A stretch of DNA of 64,000 bases from Streptomyces jeddahensis (GCF_001642995.1 NZ_LOHS01000200.1:62001-126000); one strand, 5' to 3'; positions 50,590 to 60,095 are shown, counted from the first letter of the stretch. The notes: generated from the letters alone by a model not told the origin. Numbers and translations: made by a program.

Positions 50590-53544
50590 GTGGCGGTCAG
50601 CGTGGGTGCGCGCACTGCGGACGAGGCGGTGTCCGTGCGGCTCGCCGCGGTCTTCCTGCCGTCGCAGGTGCCGCGCGAGGGCCGGGTGGCCTTCTGGGAC
50701 CCGGACGGCGGGGGGCCACTGCCTGCGGGCGCGGTTACGGATCCTGCGGGCAAGATCGCAGGACTCGGTGACCGTCCGGAGCCCGGTGAGCGTTCGGAGT
50801 CGCGCGGGCGCCCGGAGCCTGGCGACCGTAGGGAGTCGGGTGACCGGCCGGACGCGGTCGGGCTCGCGGAGCTGACCGTCGTCCGGCGCCACGGCCGCAC
50901 CGGCGGCGTCCGCAGGGCAGCCGTCCCGGCGCTGCTGCTCCCGCTCGCCGACGCCCTGCCGCTGCTCGTGCGCGCCCGGCACGACCCGGCCGCCCACCCG
51001 GCCACCGCCTGCTGGGGCGCCGCGGCCCTGCACGCCCTGAGGCTCATCGCCCGCGGCCGCCTGCTGCCCGGCCTCAGCCCAGGCGGGTACGACGCCTGGC
51101 GCGCCGGCCCGCTGGACGCGGACGACATCGCGCATCTGCGCGCCATCGCCGCCGCCCTGCCGTACGAGGGCCATGCCAACCCGCTTCCGGACCGTGTCCC
51201 CCTGCACCTGCCCGACCCGGAGGCGCTGGTGCGGGCCTTCCTCGACGCGGTCGCCGACACCCTGCCGCGCACCCCGGCCGCGCCGCACGCCACCGGCGCG
51301 CCGTTCGCCGCGCGTGAGCCGCAGCCGCTGGCCGGGGCGCGGGACTGGGCGGCAGAGGTCGCGGCCGGAATGGACGCGGGCGTACGCATCTCGCTCCGCC
51401 TCGACCTGTCCGCGTACGACGTCTTCGACTCGACGGACGGCGCCCGCAGCGCCGGAGCCGCCGTGGTCCAGGTGCACAGCCTCGCCGACCCGACGCTCGT
51501 CATCGACGCGGCGGCGCTGTGGGCGGGGGAGGGGGAGGCGTCGTTCGGGCCACGCGCGCGTGTCGACGCGGCGCTCGCCCTGCGCCGCGCCGCCCGAGTC
51601 TGGCCCCCGCTCGACCGCCTCACCGACCAGGACGTACCGGACGTACTGGTCCTGTCCGAGGACGAGTTGTACGACCTGCTGGGGCCCGCGGCCACCCGGC
51701 TCGGCGCCGCCGGGGTCGCCGTGCACTGGCCGCGCGACCTCGCCCGCGATCTCTCCGCCACCGCGGTGGTGCGGCCTGCTCCCGGCTCCGCGACCGACGG
51801 AACCGGCTTCTTCGAGGCCGAGGAACTGCTGCAGTTCCGCTGGCAGTTGGCGCTCGGCGGGGATCCGCTCACCGAGGCCGAGATGGACACCCTCGCCGAG
51901 GCCCACCGGCCCGTCGTACGACTGCGCGACCGGTGGGTGACGGCCGACCCGGCCATGGTGCGCAAGGCCCGCAAACGCGAACTCGGCCTCCTCGACCCGG
52001 TGGATGCCCTGTCCGTCGCGCTCACCGGCACCACGGAGGTCGACGGCGAGACCGTGGAGGCGGTGCCGGTCGGCGCGCTCGCCGCACTGCGCGACCGGCT
52101 CACCGCCGGGGTGGCCCCGGTGGAGCCGCCGCCCACGCTGCAGGCCCGGCTGCGCGACTACCAAATCCGGGGACTCGCCTGGCTCGAGATGATGACCTCG
52201 CTCGGCCTGGGCGGCTGCCTCGCCGACGACATGGGCCTCGGCAAGACCGTCACCGTCATCGCGCTGCACCTGCGCCGGGCGCGGCCCGAGCCGACCCTCG
52301 TGGTCTGCCCCGCGTCGCTCCTGGGCAACTGGCAGCGGGAGATCGCCCGTTTCGCGCGGGGTGTCCCCGTGCGCCGCTACCACGGGCCGGACCGCACCCT
52401 GGAGGAGCCGGACCGCGGCGGGTTCGTCCTCACGACGTACGGCACGATGCGCTCCAGTGCGCCCCTGCTCGCGCAGGAGAAATGGGGCATGGTCGTCGCC
52501 GACGAGGCGCAGCACGTCAAGAACCCTTACTCGGCGACGGCGGTGGCGCTGCGCACGATCCCCGCCCCGGCGAGGGTCGCCCTCACGGGCACCCCCGTCG
52601 AGAACAACCTCTCCGAGCTGTGGGCGCTGCTCGACTGGACGACACCGGGGCTGCTCGGACCGCTCAAGTCGTTCCGCGCCCGGCACGCGCGTGCCGTCGA
52701 GGGCGGCGAGGACGAGGAGGCCGCCCGGCGCCTGGCCCGGCTCGTCCGGCCCTTCCTGCTGCGCCGCAAGAAGTCGGACCCGGGCATCCTGCCCGAACTG
52801 CCGCCGAAGACCGAGACGGATCACCCGGTGCCGCTGACTCGCGAACAGGCCTCGCTGTACGAGGCGGTCGTCCGCGAGTCCATGACCGCGATCGGCACGG
52901 CTCAGGGGATGGCCCGCCGGGGCCTGGTCCTGAAACTCCTCACGGCGCTCAAGCAGATCTGCAACCATCCCGCGCAGTATCTGAAGGAAGGTACGGCTCC
53001 TGCCCGTCTCCTCGGCCGCTCCGGCAAACTCACCCTGCTCGACGAGCTGTTGGACACGATCCTCAGTGAGGACGGCTCGGCGCTCGTCTTCACGCAGTAC
53101 GTCGGCATGGCCCGGCTGCTCGAGGCACACCTCGCCGAGCGTGCCGTGCCCGCCGAGCTGCTGCACGGCGGGACACGTGTCGTCGAGCGTGAGCGCATGG
53201 TCGACCGCTTCCAGAGTGGAGCGACCCCGGTCCTCGTCCTCTCCCTCAAGGCCGCCGGCACCGGCCTCAACCTCACACGCGCAGGCCATGTGATCCACTT
53301 CGACCGGTGGTGGAACCCGGCGGTCGAGGAACAGGCCACCGACCGTGCGTACCGCATCGGGCAGACCCAGCCCGTCCAGGTCCACCGCCTGATCACCGAG
53401 GGCACGGTGGAGGACCGCATCGCCGAGATGCTCGCGGCGAAGCGCGCCCTCGCCGACGCGGTCCTCGCCTCCGGCGAGACGGCGCTCACGGATCTGACGG
53501 ACCGGGAGCTGGCCGACCTGGTCTCCCTACGGAGGCAGCCATGA
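50590..53544 (+). CDS. SNF2-family DNA-dependent ATPase/helicase
   Basis: A 984-residue SNF2/RapA-like protein. The N-terminal half is a bacterial SNF2-associated domain (about 1-480). Motif I is LADDMGLGKTVTVIALHL (about 545-562), motif II VADEAQHVKNP, motif III LTGTPVENNLSELW. The helicase C-terminal domain has LVFTQYVGMARLLEAHLA, SLKAAGTGLNLTRAGHVIHFDRWWNPAVEEQATDRAYRIGQ. Near residues 60-90 a low-complexity insertion repeats DRPEPGERSES-like units. The GTG at 50590 has GGAGGGAGGGAAG. The SWIM gene overlaps its stop, so the two act together. Confidence 0.94.
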   Translation: MAVSVGARTADEAVSVRLAAVFLPSQVPREGRVAFWDPDGGGPLPAGAVTDPAGKIAGLGDRPEPGERSESRGRPEPGDRRESGDRPDAVGLAELTVVRRHGRTGGVRRAAVPALLLPLADALPLLVRARHDPAAHPATACWGAAALHALRLIARGRLLPGLSPGGYDAWRAGPLDADDIAHLRAIAAALPYEGHANPLPDRVPLHLPDPEALVRAFLDAVADTLPRTPAAPHATGAPFAAREPQPLAGARDWAAEVAAGMDAGVRISLRLDLSAYDVFDSTDGARSAGAAVVQVHSLADPTLVIDAAALWAGEGEASFGPRARVDAALALRRAARVWPPLDRLTDQDVPDVLVLSEDELYDLLGPAATRLGAAGVAVHWPRDLARDLSATAVVRPAPGSATDGTGFFEAEELLQFRWQLALGGDPLTEAEMDTLAEAHRPVVRLRDRWVTADPAMVRKARKRELGLLDPVDALSVALTGTTEVDGETVEAVPVGALAALRDRLTAGVAPVEPPPTLQARLRDYQIRGLAWLEMMTSLGLGGCLADDMGLGKTVTVIALHLRRARPEPTLVVCPASLLGNWQREIARFARGVPVRRYHGPDRTLEEPDRGGFVLTTYGTMRSSAPLLAQEKWGMVVADEAQHVKNPYSATAVALRTIPAPARVALTGTPVENNLSELWALLDWTTPGLLGPLKSFRARHARAVEGGEDEEAARRLARLVRPFLLRRKKSDPGILPELPPKTETDHPVPLTREQASLYEAVVRESMTAIGTAQGMARRGLVLKLLTALKQICNHPAQYLKEGTAPARLLGRSGKLTLLDELLDTILSEDGSALVFTQYVGMARLLEAHLAERAVPAELLHGGTRVVERERMVDRFQSGATPVLVLSLKAAGTGLNLTRAGHVIHFDRWWNPAVEEQATDRAYRIGQTQPVQVHRLITEGTVEDRIAEMLAAKRALADAVLASGETALTDLTDRELADLVSLRRQP

Positions 53545-55673
53545 CACGCCATCCGCAGCCGCCCGATCCCGACCGCACGGCGGCCTCGGCTCGGCCCGCG
53601 GATGCGGCCCGCATGGCGCTGCGCGCAGCCCGCCGAGGGCGGGGCGGCACAGGGCGCGGGGGTACGGGCCCCCGCGATGACGAGGGCGTGGATGGCCGGG
53701 ATGGCCCCGGTCGTCTGGCTGGCGCCGGGGGCGGCGTGGACTCTCGGGCGCGGCTCGACGGTGCGCGCGGTGGTGACCGCGAGCGCGGTGGCGACGGCGG
53801 TGCCGGGGGTGCTGACGTTGCTCGGGATGTAGCACCGCAGGACGGACGCCTCGAGGACACTGGGCCGAAGCCGCGTCCTGGCGACGCGGCACGGCACGCG
53901 CTACGCGCCGCGCAGCGGCGACTGGCGGCCCCGGCCCCCGAAGCACCGGCCACCTCAACACGCGCCGCCGAGCCCGGCACCCCCAGAGCGCCCAAAACCT
54001 CCAGGACGTCCACCACCTCCTCGGCAGGAGCCACCGCCAAGGGCGCGCCCACCACTCCCGGGTCAGCCGCCCAGGGGTCGCCCACCCCTCAGGGGACACC
54101 CGCCACTACCGCTGTGGGCAGTCGTTCCGTGGGGGCGATGGGGGCACCGGCACCTCTCACCCACAGCGCACCCCATTCCGCAGCGGAGGCCCACCCGCCC
54201 GGTGCCCCGGTGCGCGACGAGCCCGCCGACGACGTGCCGGACGGCGATGAGGCGCCGCGCGTTCCCCGTCGCGGCGGCATCCGCGGTGGCGCCGGGGAAG
54301 GCGGCCGCGGTCGCATCGGCGAACGCGGCCGGGCAGGCACCGCTGGCACCGCCCCGGGCGCGGCGACAGGGCCGGCGACAGGGACGGGAACGGGTCCGGA
54401 GCTGCGCCGTACCTTCGGCGCCCTGCCTCCCGGCCTCGCCACCCCCGACGCCGACTTCGCACACACATGGTGGGGCAACGCATGGACCGAGGCGCTGGAG
54501 GATCTCTCGCTCGACCAGGGCCGGCTCGCCCGCGGCCGACGCTATGCCGCGCAGGGCAACGTGGGCGCGATCACCGTCACGCCCGGCCTCGTCCTGGCGT
54601 ACGTGCAGGGCAGCCGCGCCCGCCCGTACCGCACCCGCATCGCCCTGCGTGTCCTCTCCGACGACGAGTGGGACCGATTCCTGGACGCGGCCGCCGAGCG
54701 TCCCGGACGTATCGCCGCGCTGCTGGAGAAGGACATGCCGCACTCGCTCGCCGACTGCGGAGTCGACCTCCTTCCAGGCCGTGGAGATCTCCGACCCGAC
54801 TGCTCCTGCCCCGACTTCGGCTACCCCTGCAAGCACGCCGCGGCCCTCTGCTACCAGACCGCCCGCCTGCTCGACGAGGACCCCTTCGTGCTGCTGCTGA
54901 TGCGCGGCCGAGGTGAGCGGGAGCTGCTGGACGAGCTGTCCCGCCGCAACGCCGCGCAGGCTGCACGTCCGGCCCAGGACGCGCCGCCCTTCCCCGGGGT
55001 ACGCGCCCGGGACGCCCTCGCCCCACGCCAACTCCAGCCCCTCCCGCCCCCACTGCCCACGCCCCCGCACCCCGAGCATCCGCCGGTCTACCCCGCAGCT
55101 CCGGGAGGCCCGGACCCATTCGCCCTCGACCAGCTGGCCACCGATGCGGCGGCCCGCGCGCACGCTCTGCTCGCCACGGGCCGCGACTCCGTCGCCGAGC
55201 TGACCCTCTGGCAGGACGCCGTCCGCCTCGCCGCGGCCCGCCCCGGTTCCGGCCTCACCGGATCCGGCCGGGCGCTGTACGCCTCCCTTGCCTCCGCTGC
55301 TGGCCGCACTCCCGCCGACCTCGCTCGCGCGGTCGCAGCCTGGCGCCAGGGCGGCGAGGCGGGTCTCGCAGTTCTCGAGGAGTACTGGGACCCGCCCGCC
55401 GGCCGCTTCGACCGCGCACGGCCGGCGCTCCTCGCAGCCGACTTCCCGGCCTTCCGTCCCTGGCACAACCGCCTCACCCACCCCCAGGGCCATGTCCAGC
55501 TGCGCCTCGGCCGCGACGGCCTCTGGTACGCGTACGAGTCCGAGCCCGGCCGCGACGACTGGTGGCCGAGGGGCACCCCGGACCTGGATCCGGTCGGTGC
55601 CCTGACGGGCCTGCTGGGAGCCGGTGGAGCCAGTGGAGCCGACGGAACCGGCACCGGTCCCGAGCCGGGCTGA
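53541..55673 (+). CDS. SWIM zinc-finger protein, partner of the SNF2 helicase
   Basis: A 710-residue protein from ATG 53541, overlapping the helicase stop as ATGA. The first 290 residues are disordered (Ala/Pro/Gly/Arg). Within them ADAARMALRAARRG (about 21-34) reappears as DAARHALRAAQRR (about 110). The conserved part (about 295-710) starts FAHTWWGNAWTEALEDLSLDQGRLARGRRYA and holds the SWIM finger DCSCPDFGYPCKHAAALCY (CxC...CxH). Such SWIM proteins usually pair with this helicase type and may target it to DNA. Function beyond that is unknown. Confidence 0.9.
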   Translation: MTRHPQPPDPDRTAASARPADAARMALRAARRGRGGTGRGGTGPRDDEGVDGRDGPGRLAGAGGGVDSRARLDGARGGDRERGGDGGAGGADVARDVAPQDGRLEDTGPKPRPGDAARHALRAAQRRLAAPAPEAPATSTRAAEPGTPRAPKTSRTSTTSSAGATAKGAPTTPGSAAQGSPTPQGTPATTAVGSRSVGAMGAPAPLTHSAPHSAAEAHPPGAPVRDEPADDVPDGDEAPRVPRRGGIRGGAGEGGRGRIGERGRAGTAGTAPGAATGPATGTGTGPELRRTFGALPPGLATPDADFAHTWWGNAWTEALEDLSLDQGRLARGRRYAAQGNVGAITVTPGLVLAYVQGSRARPYRTRIALRVLSDDEWDRFLDAAAERPGRIAALLEKDMPHSLADCGVDLLPGRGDLRPDCSCPDFGYPCKHAAALCYQTARLLDEDPFVLLLMRGRGERELLDELSRRNAAQAARPAQDAPPFPGVRARDALAPRQLQPLPPPLPTPPHPEHPPVYPAAPGGPDPFALDQLATDAAARAHALLATGRDSVAELTLWQDAVRLAAARPGSGLTGSGRALYASLASAAGRTPADLARAVAAWRQGGEAGLAVLEEYWDPPAGRFDRARPALLAADFPAFRPWHNRLTHPQGHVQLRLGRDGLWYAYESEPGRDDWWPRGTPDLDPVGALTGLLGAGGASGADGTGTGPEPG

Positions 55674-55811
55674 GTCCAGCCCAGATGCTCGGCGCACGCG
55701 TATGGATGGAGGCTGGACGGAGGCGGAGACGCAAGCCGACCGCCCGCTTGTTTCGTGAACCGCACCGCAACCCTCATCCCCGCGAAACATGCCGAGGCTT
55801 TCCTCTGAACC

Positions 55812-56987
55812 GTGAAGGGACTCGGAGGAACGGTCTGGTGGACGCGGGCGCCTTGGTGGGGCCTGTGGTGCGCCGCGCTTGCGGCCCTGGTGCTGGGCGA
55901 CACATGTGTGACGGGGACGGTCCCGGCCGCGCGGAAGACGGAGAGCGGCGTCCCGCGACCGCTGTCCGCGGCCCTGGCCGTCGGCCCGCTGCCCGTGGCA
56001 GGGTCACCTCCCGTGCACTCGACCCCCGCGCCCGCCCCGTCCGTGTCGGCCGGAATCGTCGCACCGGCGAGCGCCGGCACCCTCTCGAGCCGTTCCGCAG
56101 CCGCTGTCGCGGCCGCCAGGGAGGCCGCCGAGGCAGCCGCCAACGCTCGGGTCGCCGACGCCTTGGCGGACGTGGCCGAAGGCGCCCGCGGCCACTTCTC
56201 GCTGGCCATCGCCGACACGGCCACCGGCATCCGTGCCGTGTACGCCCCGGATGAACACCGGTTCGCCACCGCCAGCATCGTCAAGTCCGACATCCTCGCC
56301 GCGCTCCTGCTGCGCGCGCAGCGCGAGGGCCGTCCCCTGACACAGCAGGAGAAGAACGACGCCGGGCCCATGATCCGCGTCAGCGACAACGCCTCCGCCA
56401 GCCGCCTCTGGACACGGATCGGCGGCAGCACCGGCCTCGCCGAGGCCAACGAGCGGCTGGGACTCACCGCCACCACGCCCGGACCGGGTGGACTGTGGGG
56501 GCTGACCCAGACCACCGCGGCGGACCAGTTGCGCCTACTGGAGGCCATCACCCGCGACGACTCCGCGCTGTCGAGTGCGTCCCGGACCTACCTGTACGAC
56601 CTGATGACCCGCATACACCCGGGTCAGGACTGGGGCGTCACGGCCGCCCAGAGCCCGGCGACCACCGCCGCAAGCACACCGACCGCAAGCCGACCGACCG
56701 CCATCGCAACCCCCGCCGGCACCCCATCCGATACTCCCTCCGCAGCCGCCACCGCCCCCGTCGCCGCCGCCGTCAAGAACGGCTGGCTGCCCCGCAGCGC
56801 CACCGGACTGTGGGTGGTCAACACCATCGGCGTCGTACAGCACGACGGTCACCGGCTGCTCATAGCCGTACTGAGCGACGACCAGCCCTCCATGGCCACC
56901 GGCATACGGCTGGTGGAAACGGCGGCGGCCAGGGCGGCCGAGGCCCTGACAGCCGCCGAGACGGACCCGCCGACGACTCACCAATGA
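55812..56987 (+). CDS. Secreted serine hydrolase, class A beta-lactamase-like, with inserted linker
   Basis: A 391-residue protein with a signal or anchor helix near residues 10-32. The catalytic fold has SxxK in TASIVKSD (Ser155-Lys158), SDN at 191-193, and KNG (322-324) standing for the usual KTG. Between the GVTAAQ block and VKNGW is a 38-residue Thr/Ala/Pro insertion (about 279-318) just before the KNG strand, where the family normally has a few residues. The GTG 55812 start has AGGGACTCGG after it and only a weak ribosome site. The DD-peptidase or lactamase role is open. Confidence 0.85.
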   Translation: MKGLGGTVWWTRAPWWGLWCAALAALVLGDTCVTGTVPAARKTESGVPRPLSAALAVGPLPVAGSPPVHSTPAPAPSVSAGIVAPASAGTLSSRSAAAVAAAREAAEAAANARVADALADVAEGARGHFSLAIADTATGIRAVYAPDEHRFATASIVKSDILAALLLRAQREGRPLTQQEKNDAGPMIRVSDNASASRLWTRIGGSTGLAEANERLGLTATTPGPGGLWGLTQTTAADQLRLLEAITRDDSALSSASRTYLYDLMTRIHPGQDWGVTAAQSPATTAASTPTASRPTAIATPAGTPSDTPSAAATAPVAAAVKNGWLPRSATGLWVVNTIGVVQHDGHRLLIAVLSDDQPSMATGIRLVETAAARAAEALTAAETDPPTTHQ

Positions 56988-57033
56988 CGGACTGAGCCGA
57001 CGAATTGAGCCTCACCGCGTGACGAACTGAGCC
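56986..57033 (+). repeat. 13-bp units over the stops of two convergent genes
   Basis: GACGGACTGAGCC (56986-56998), GACGAATTGAGCC (56999-57011) and GACGAACTGAGCC (57021-57033). The first begins inside the TGA stop of the serine hydrolase, and the third codes for the end of asparaginase on the other strand. Confidence 0.85.
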
Positions 57034-58142
57034 GTCCCGAGCGTCGAGAACCACTCCCGTACCTGCTTCTCGTCCTCCGTCGCCGCCAGCGAGAGCAGAA
57101 GCAGCAGACGGGCCTTCTGCGGGCTCAGATCCTCCGCGCCGATGACGCCGGTCGTCGCCGACGAGCCGTACACCGCGCCGGACCCCGTCCGCGTGGTCGA
57201 CGCGAACAGCACGCCCTTCTTGACCGCTTCCGTGCGGGCCGCCGACATGGCGGGCGAGATGCCACCCGCCCCCGTGCCCGCGGTGACGATGCCGTCGGCG
57301 CCGGCGTTCGCGAAGGCGGTGACCGCCTCGCCGCCGGCGTCCTGGTACGAGTACGCGATCTCGACCTTCGGCAGCGGTCCGTCGGCTGCGGCTGCGATCC
57401 CATCCAGGTCGAAGGGTGTGTTCCAGCTGCTCTTGCCGCACTTCTGAACGCGTGCCGGGGCTCGGTGCAGACGGATGTTGTCCTGGTCGACGACGCCGAG
57501 TTCGCCGGTCGGGCCGCTGTCGAAGGTGTCCAGGCGGAGCGCGTTCGTCTTGCGGACCTCGCGGGCGGCCTGGATCTGGTCGTTGAGCATGACGACGGTG
57601 CCGTAGCAGGTGGTCTTGCGGCTCGCGGCGAGCTTGATCGCGTTGTAGAGGTTCGCCGGTGCGTCGGTGCCGATGACCGTCCACGGGCGCATCGAGCCGG
57701 TGAGGACCACCGGCTTGTCGCTACGCACGGTCAGGTCGAGCCAGTACGCGAACTCCTCCATCGTGTCGGTTCCGGTGGTGACCACCACCGCGTCGTTCTT
57801 CTTCAGCGCCGCGTCGACGGAGGCGGTCAGGCGGCGGTAGTCGGCGATCGTGTACGCGCTGGAGCCCTTGTTGCCGAACTGCTCGGTGGTGACGTCGGCG
57901 AGACCGTCGACCTCCGGCCGCAGTTCGTCGACCATCTTCGAGATGGCCAGCTGGCCGGAGCGGTAGTCCTGGAAGGACACCCGGTTGGTGCTGACTCCGG
58001 AGATGGTGCCGCCGGTTCCGATGACGGCGACGTCGGGGACGTCCTTGCCGTCGCCGGGTTCGGCGCTCGCGCCGGTGACGGTCGCACCCACCGCGGCGGC
58101 GAGGGCGAGGAGCAGAGCAGTGGTCCGGTGGGCGATTCTCAA
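57012..58142 (-). CDS. Secreted type II L-asparaginase
   Basis: A 376-residue exported asparaginase. A signal peptide (about 1-27) precedes VAVIGTGGTISGVST with the first catalytic Thr (about 46). The second catalytic block is VVVTTGTDTMEEFAYWLDLTV. The C-terminal half ends GADGIVTAGTGAGGISPAMSAAR. The TTG start at 58142 is accepted because GAAGGATG stands about eight bases upstream and the signal peptide begins right there. An AAAGCGCTCTTT palindrome lies about 45-60 bases upstream and may be regulatory. Confidence 0.93.
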   Translation of the reverse strand: MRIAHRTTALLLALAAAVGATVTGASAEPGDGKDVPDVAVIGTGGTISGVSTNRVSFQDYRSGQLAISKMVDELRPEVDGLADVTTEQFGNKGSSAYTIADYRRLTASVDAALKKNDAVVVTTGTDTMEEFAYWLDLTVRSDKPVVLTGSMRPWTVIGTDAPANLYNAIKLAASRKTTCYGTVVMLNDQIQAAREVRKTNALRLDTFDSGPTGELGVVDQDNIRLHRAPARVQKCGKSSWNTPFDLDGIAAAADGPLPKVEIAYSYQDAGGEAVTAFANAGADGIVTAGTGAGGISPAMSAARTEAVKKGVLFASTTRTGSGAVYGSSATTGVIGAEDLSPQKARLLLLLSLAATEDEKQVREWFSTLGTAQFVTR

Positions 58143-58259
58143 GGCGCCATCATCCTTCTTCCGTGAGCGACAACTCGCCCAGACGCTAGAAAGCGCTCTT
58201 TACCCGCCGATTACCTGCACATGTCAATGCGCGCAGACGTGAGGCGCAAGGGCCGCAGG

Positions 58260-58766
58260 TTACGACTGGATCGACCTCGCCGATGAACGGGGGCCGACCG
58301 GATGCACCTCACGCGGCGGTCGCCCGGGCAAGGGCCGGGGATCGACGGCTTGCTTCATCACGATCGTCGAGTTGAGGCCGCGGACTCCTGGCAGGTGGAT
58401 GAGAACGGACTCGTAGAGGCGTTGGTACGACGGAAGGTCGGCGCTGACCACGCGGATCAGGTAGTCCGGTTCGCCGAACAGCCTCTGTGCCTCGATGACC
58501 TCAGGGATCTCGGCGAGTGCCGCGTCGAATTCGGTCACCGCGTCGGGCCGGCTGAGCGTGGCGAAGAGCAGGACCTCGAACCCGTATCCCAGGGCCGCGG
58601 CATCGATGACGGCACGGTAGCCGCGGATGATCCCGGCCGACTCCAGGTCACGGACGCGTCGCTGGCACCTGGAGACGCTGAGCTGGACCTTGTCGGCCAG
58701 ATCGGTGAGTGTGATGCGCCCCTCGGACTGGAGGATGGCAACTATTTTGCGATCGGTGGAGTCCAC
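58260..58766 (-). CDS. Lrp/AsnC-family transcriptional regulator
   Basis: A 168-residue Lrp/AsnC protein. The HTH is VDSTDRKIVAILQSEGRITLTDLADKVQLSVSRCQRRVRDLE, and the RAM effector domain follows with LLFATLSRPDAVTEFDAALAEIPEVIEAQRLFGEPDYLIRV. The GTG 58766 start has no ribosome site, but a -10 TAGAAT (58774-58779 on the other strand) ends seven bases away, so the transcript is leaderless. It is divergent from the PatB-type lyase gene, which it likely controls. Confidence 0.92.
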   Translation of the reverse strand: MDSTDRKIVAILQSEGRITLTDLADKVQLSVSRCQRRVRDLESAGIIRGYRAVIDAAALGYGFEVLLFATLSRPDAVTEFDAALAEIPEVIEAQRLFGEPDYLIRVVSADLPSYQRLYESVLIHLPGVRGLNSTIVMKQAVDPRPLPGRPPREVHPVGPRSSARSIQS

Positions 58767-58768
58767 GA

Positions 58769-58822
58769 GCAAAATTCTAGTGCTGATGCGCCTCGGTCGA
58801 GCAAAGTGCACGAACATTTTGC
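58769..58822. promoter_or_regulatory. Spaced dyad between AsnC and PatB genes
   Basis: GCAAAAT (58769-58775) and ATTTTGC (58816-58822) form a 7-bp inverted repeat with 40 bases between. It flanks the AsnC -10, and the second arm lies just before the PatB -10 (TAGCCT, 58836-58841, six bases before ATG). This fits a multimeric Lrp-type site. Confidence 0.55.
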
Positions 58823-58847
58823 CCGCTGCCCTGGCTAGCCTTTAGCC

Positions 58848-60095
58848 ATGGCAGCTGAAACCACACCCCGTGACCAGCCACGACATGGCTCCGCGGCGGC
58901 AACCGCGGGATCGGGCTTCGACACCGTCGTGGACCGTAAGAACTCCAACTCCATGAAGTGGGCCTACGCCCATCAGCTCCTCGCGGCCGACGAGGCCGCG
59001 GCGGACCCGCTGCCGATGTGGGTTGCCGACACCGACTTCAAGGCTCCCCAGGCCGTGATCGACGCGCTCCACCAGGCCGTGGACCACGGCGTCTTCGGGT
59101 ACCCCGGCGGCGCGACCGACAGCTACCTCGACGCCGTGACCGGCTGGCAGGCCAAGCGGTTCGGCTGGGAGGTGCCGCGGGAGTGGGTGCTGCAGACCGC
59201 GGGCATCATCACCACCCTCAAGACCGCGGTGCAGGCGTTCTCCGCGCCGGGCGACTCGGTCCTGATCCAGCCGCCGGTGTACGCCCACTTCCACAACGAC
59301 GTCCTGCTCAACGGCCGCCACCTCGCGTTGGCCCCACTGGAGCGGACCGACGACGGCTACCGGTTCAACGCCCGGACGTTCGAGGCCGCCATACGCCCGG
59401 ACACCAAGCTGTTCATCCTGAGCCACCCCCACAACCCCACCGGGAACGTCTGGACCGAGGACGAACTGAGGACCATGGGCGAGATCTGCGCGCGGCACGG
59501 CGTCCTGGTCATCTCCGACGAGGTCCACCAGGATCTGATCATCAACCCGGCCAGGAAGCACATCCCGTTCGCCTCGCTCGGCCGGGAATTCGCACGGAAC
59601 AGCATCACCTGCACCGCCCCGAGCAAGACGTTCAACCTCCCGGGTCTGCAGAGCGCCAACGTCTTCGTCCCTGACCCGAGGCAGCGCGAGGAACTGGCCC
59701 GCCAGTACGAGCGCAACGTCTTCCCGCTGGTCAACGTGCTAGGCATGGTCGCCGCCGAAGCCGCCTACACGCACGGCGAGCCCTGGCTGGAGGAGCTCCT
59801 CACCTACCTGCGCGGCAACCACAGCCACTTCGCACAGGCGGTCAACACCGCCACCAAGCAGGTGCGGGTGCTGCCGGCCGACTCCCTCTACCTGGCATGG
59901 ATGGACTGCCGTGGCCTCGGGATGGACGCCGAGTCCCTGGACACGTTCATGCTCACCAAGGCACGCCTGTGGCTGGACAAGGGACAGAAGTTCGGGATCG
60001 AAGGCCACGGCTACATGCGGGTGAACCTGGGCTGCCCCCGCTCCACGGTCGACGAAGCCGTACGACGGCTGATCACGGCCGTCGAGGGTCTGTGA
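58848..60095 (+). CDS. MalY/PatB-type C-S lyase or aminotransferase
   Basis: A 415-residue PLP enzyme of the PatB/MalY (cystathionine beta-lyase) group. The PLP Lys is in CTAPSKTFNLPGLQSANVFV. Other blocks are LPMWVADTDFKAPQAV near the start, LSHPHNPTGNVWT, VISDEVHQDLI and GYMRVNLGCPRSTVDEA. Leaderless start at ATG 58848. A Cys/Met or D-amino acid lyase role is most likely; the divergent AsnC regulator fits amino-acid control. No sulfur gene is adjacent to confirm it. Confidence 0.88.
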   Translation: MAAETTPRDQPRHGSAAATAGSGFDTVVDRKNSNSMKWAYAHQLLAADEAAADPLPMWVADTDFKAPQAVIDALHQAVDHGVFGYPGGATDSYLDAVTGWQAKRFGWEVPREWVLQTAGIITTLKTAVQAFSAPGDSVLIQPPVYAHFHNDVLLNGRHLALAPLERTDDGYRFNARTFEAAIRPDTKLFILSHPHNPTGNVWTEDELRTMGEICARHGVLVISDEVHQDLIINPARKHIPFASLGREFARNSITCTAPSKTFNLPGLQSANVFVPDPRQREELARQYERNVFPLVNVLGMVAAEAAYTHGEPWLEELLTYLRGNHSHFAQAVNTATKQVRVLPADSLYLAWMDCRGLGMDAESLDTFMLTKARLWLDKGQKFGIEGHGYMRVNLGCPRSTVDEAVRRLITAVEGL

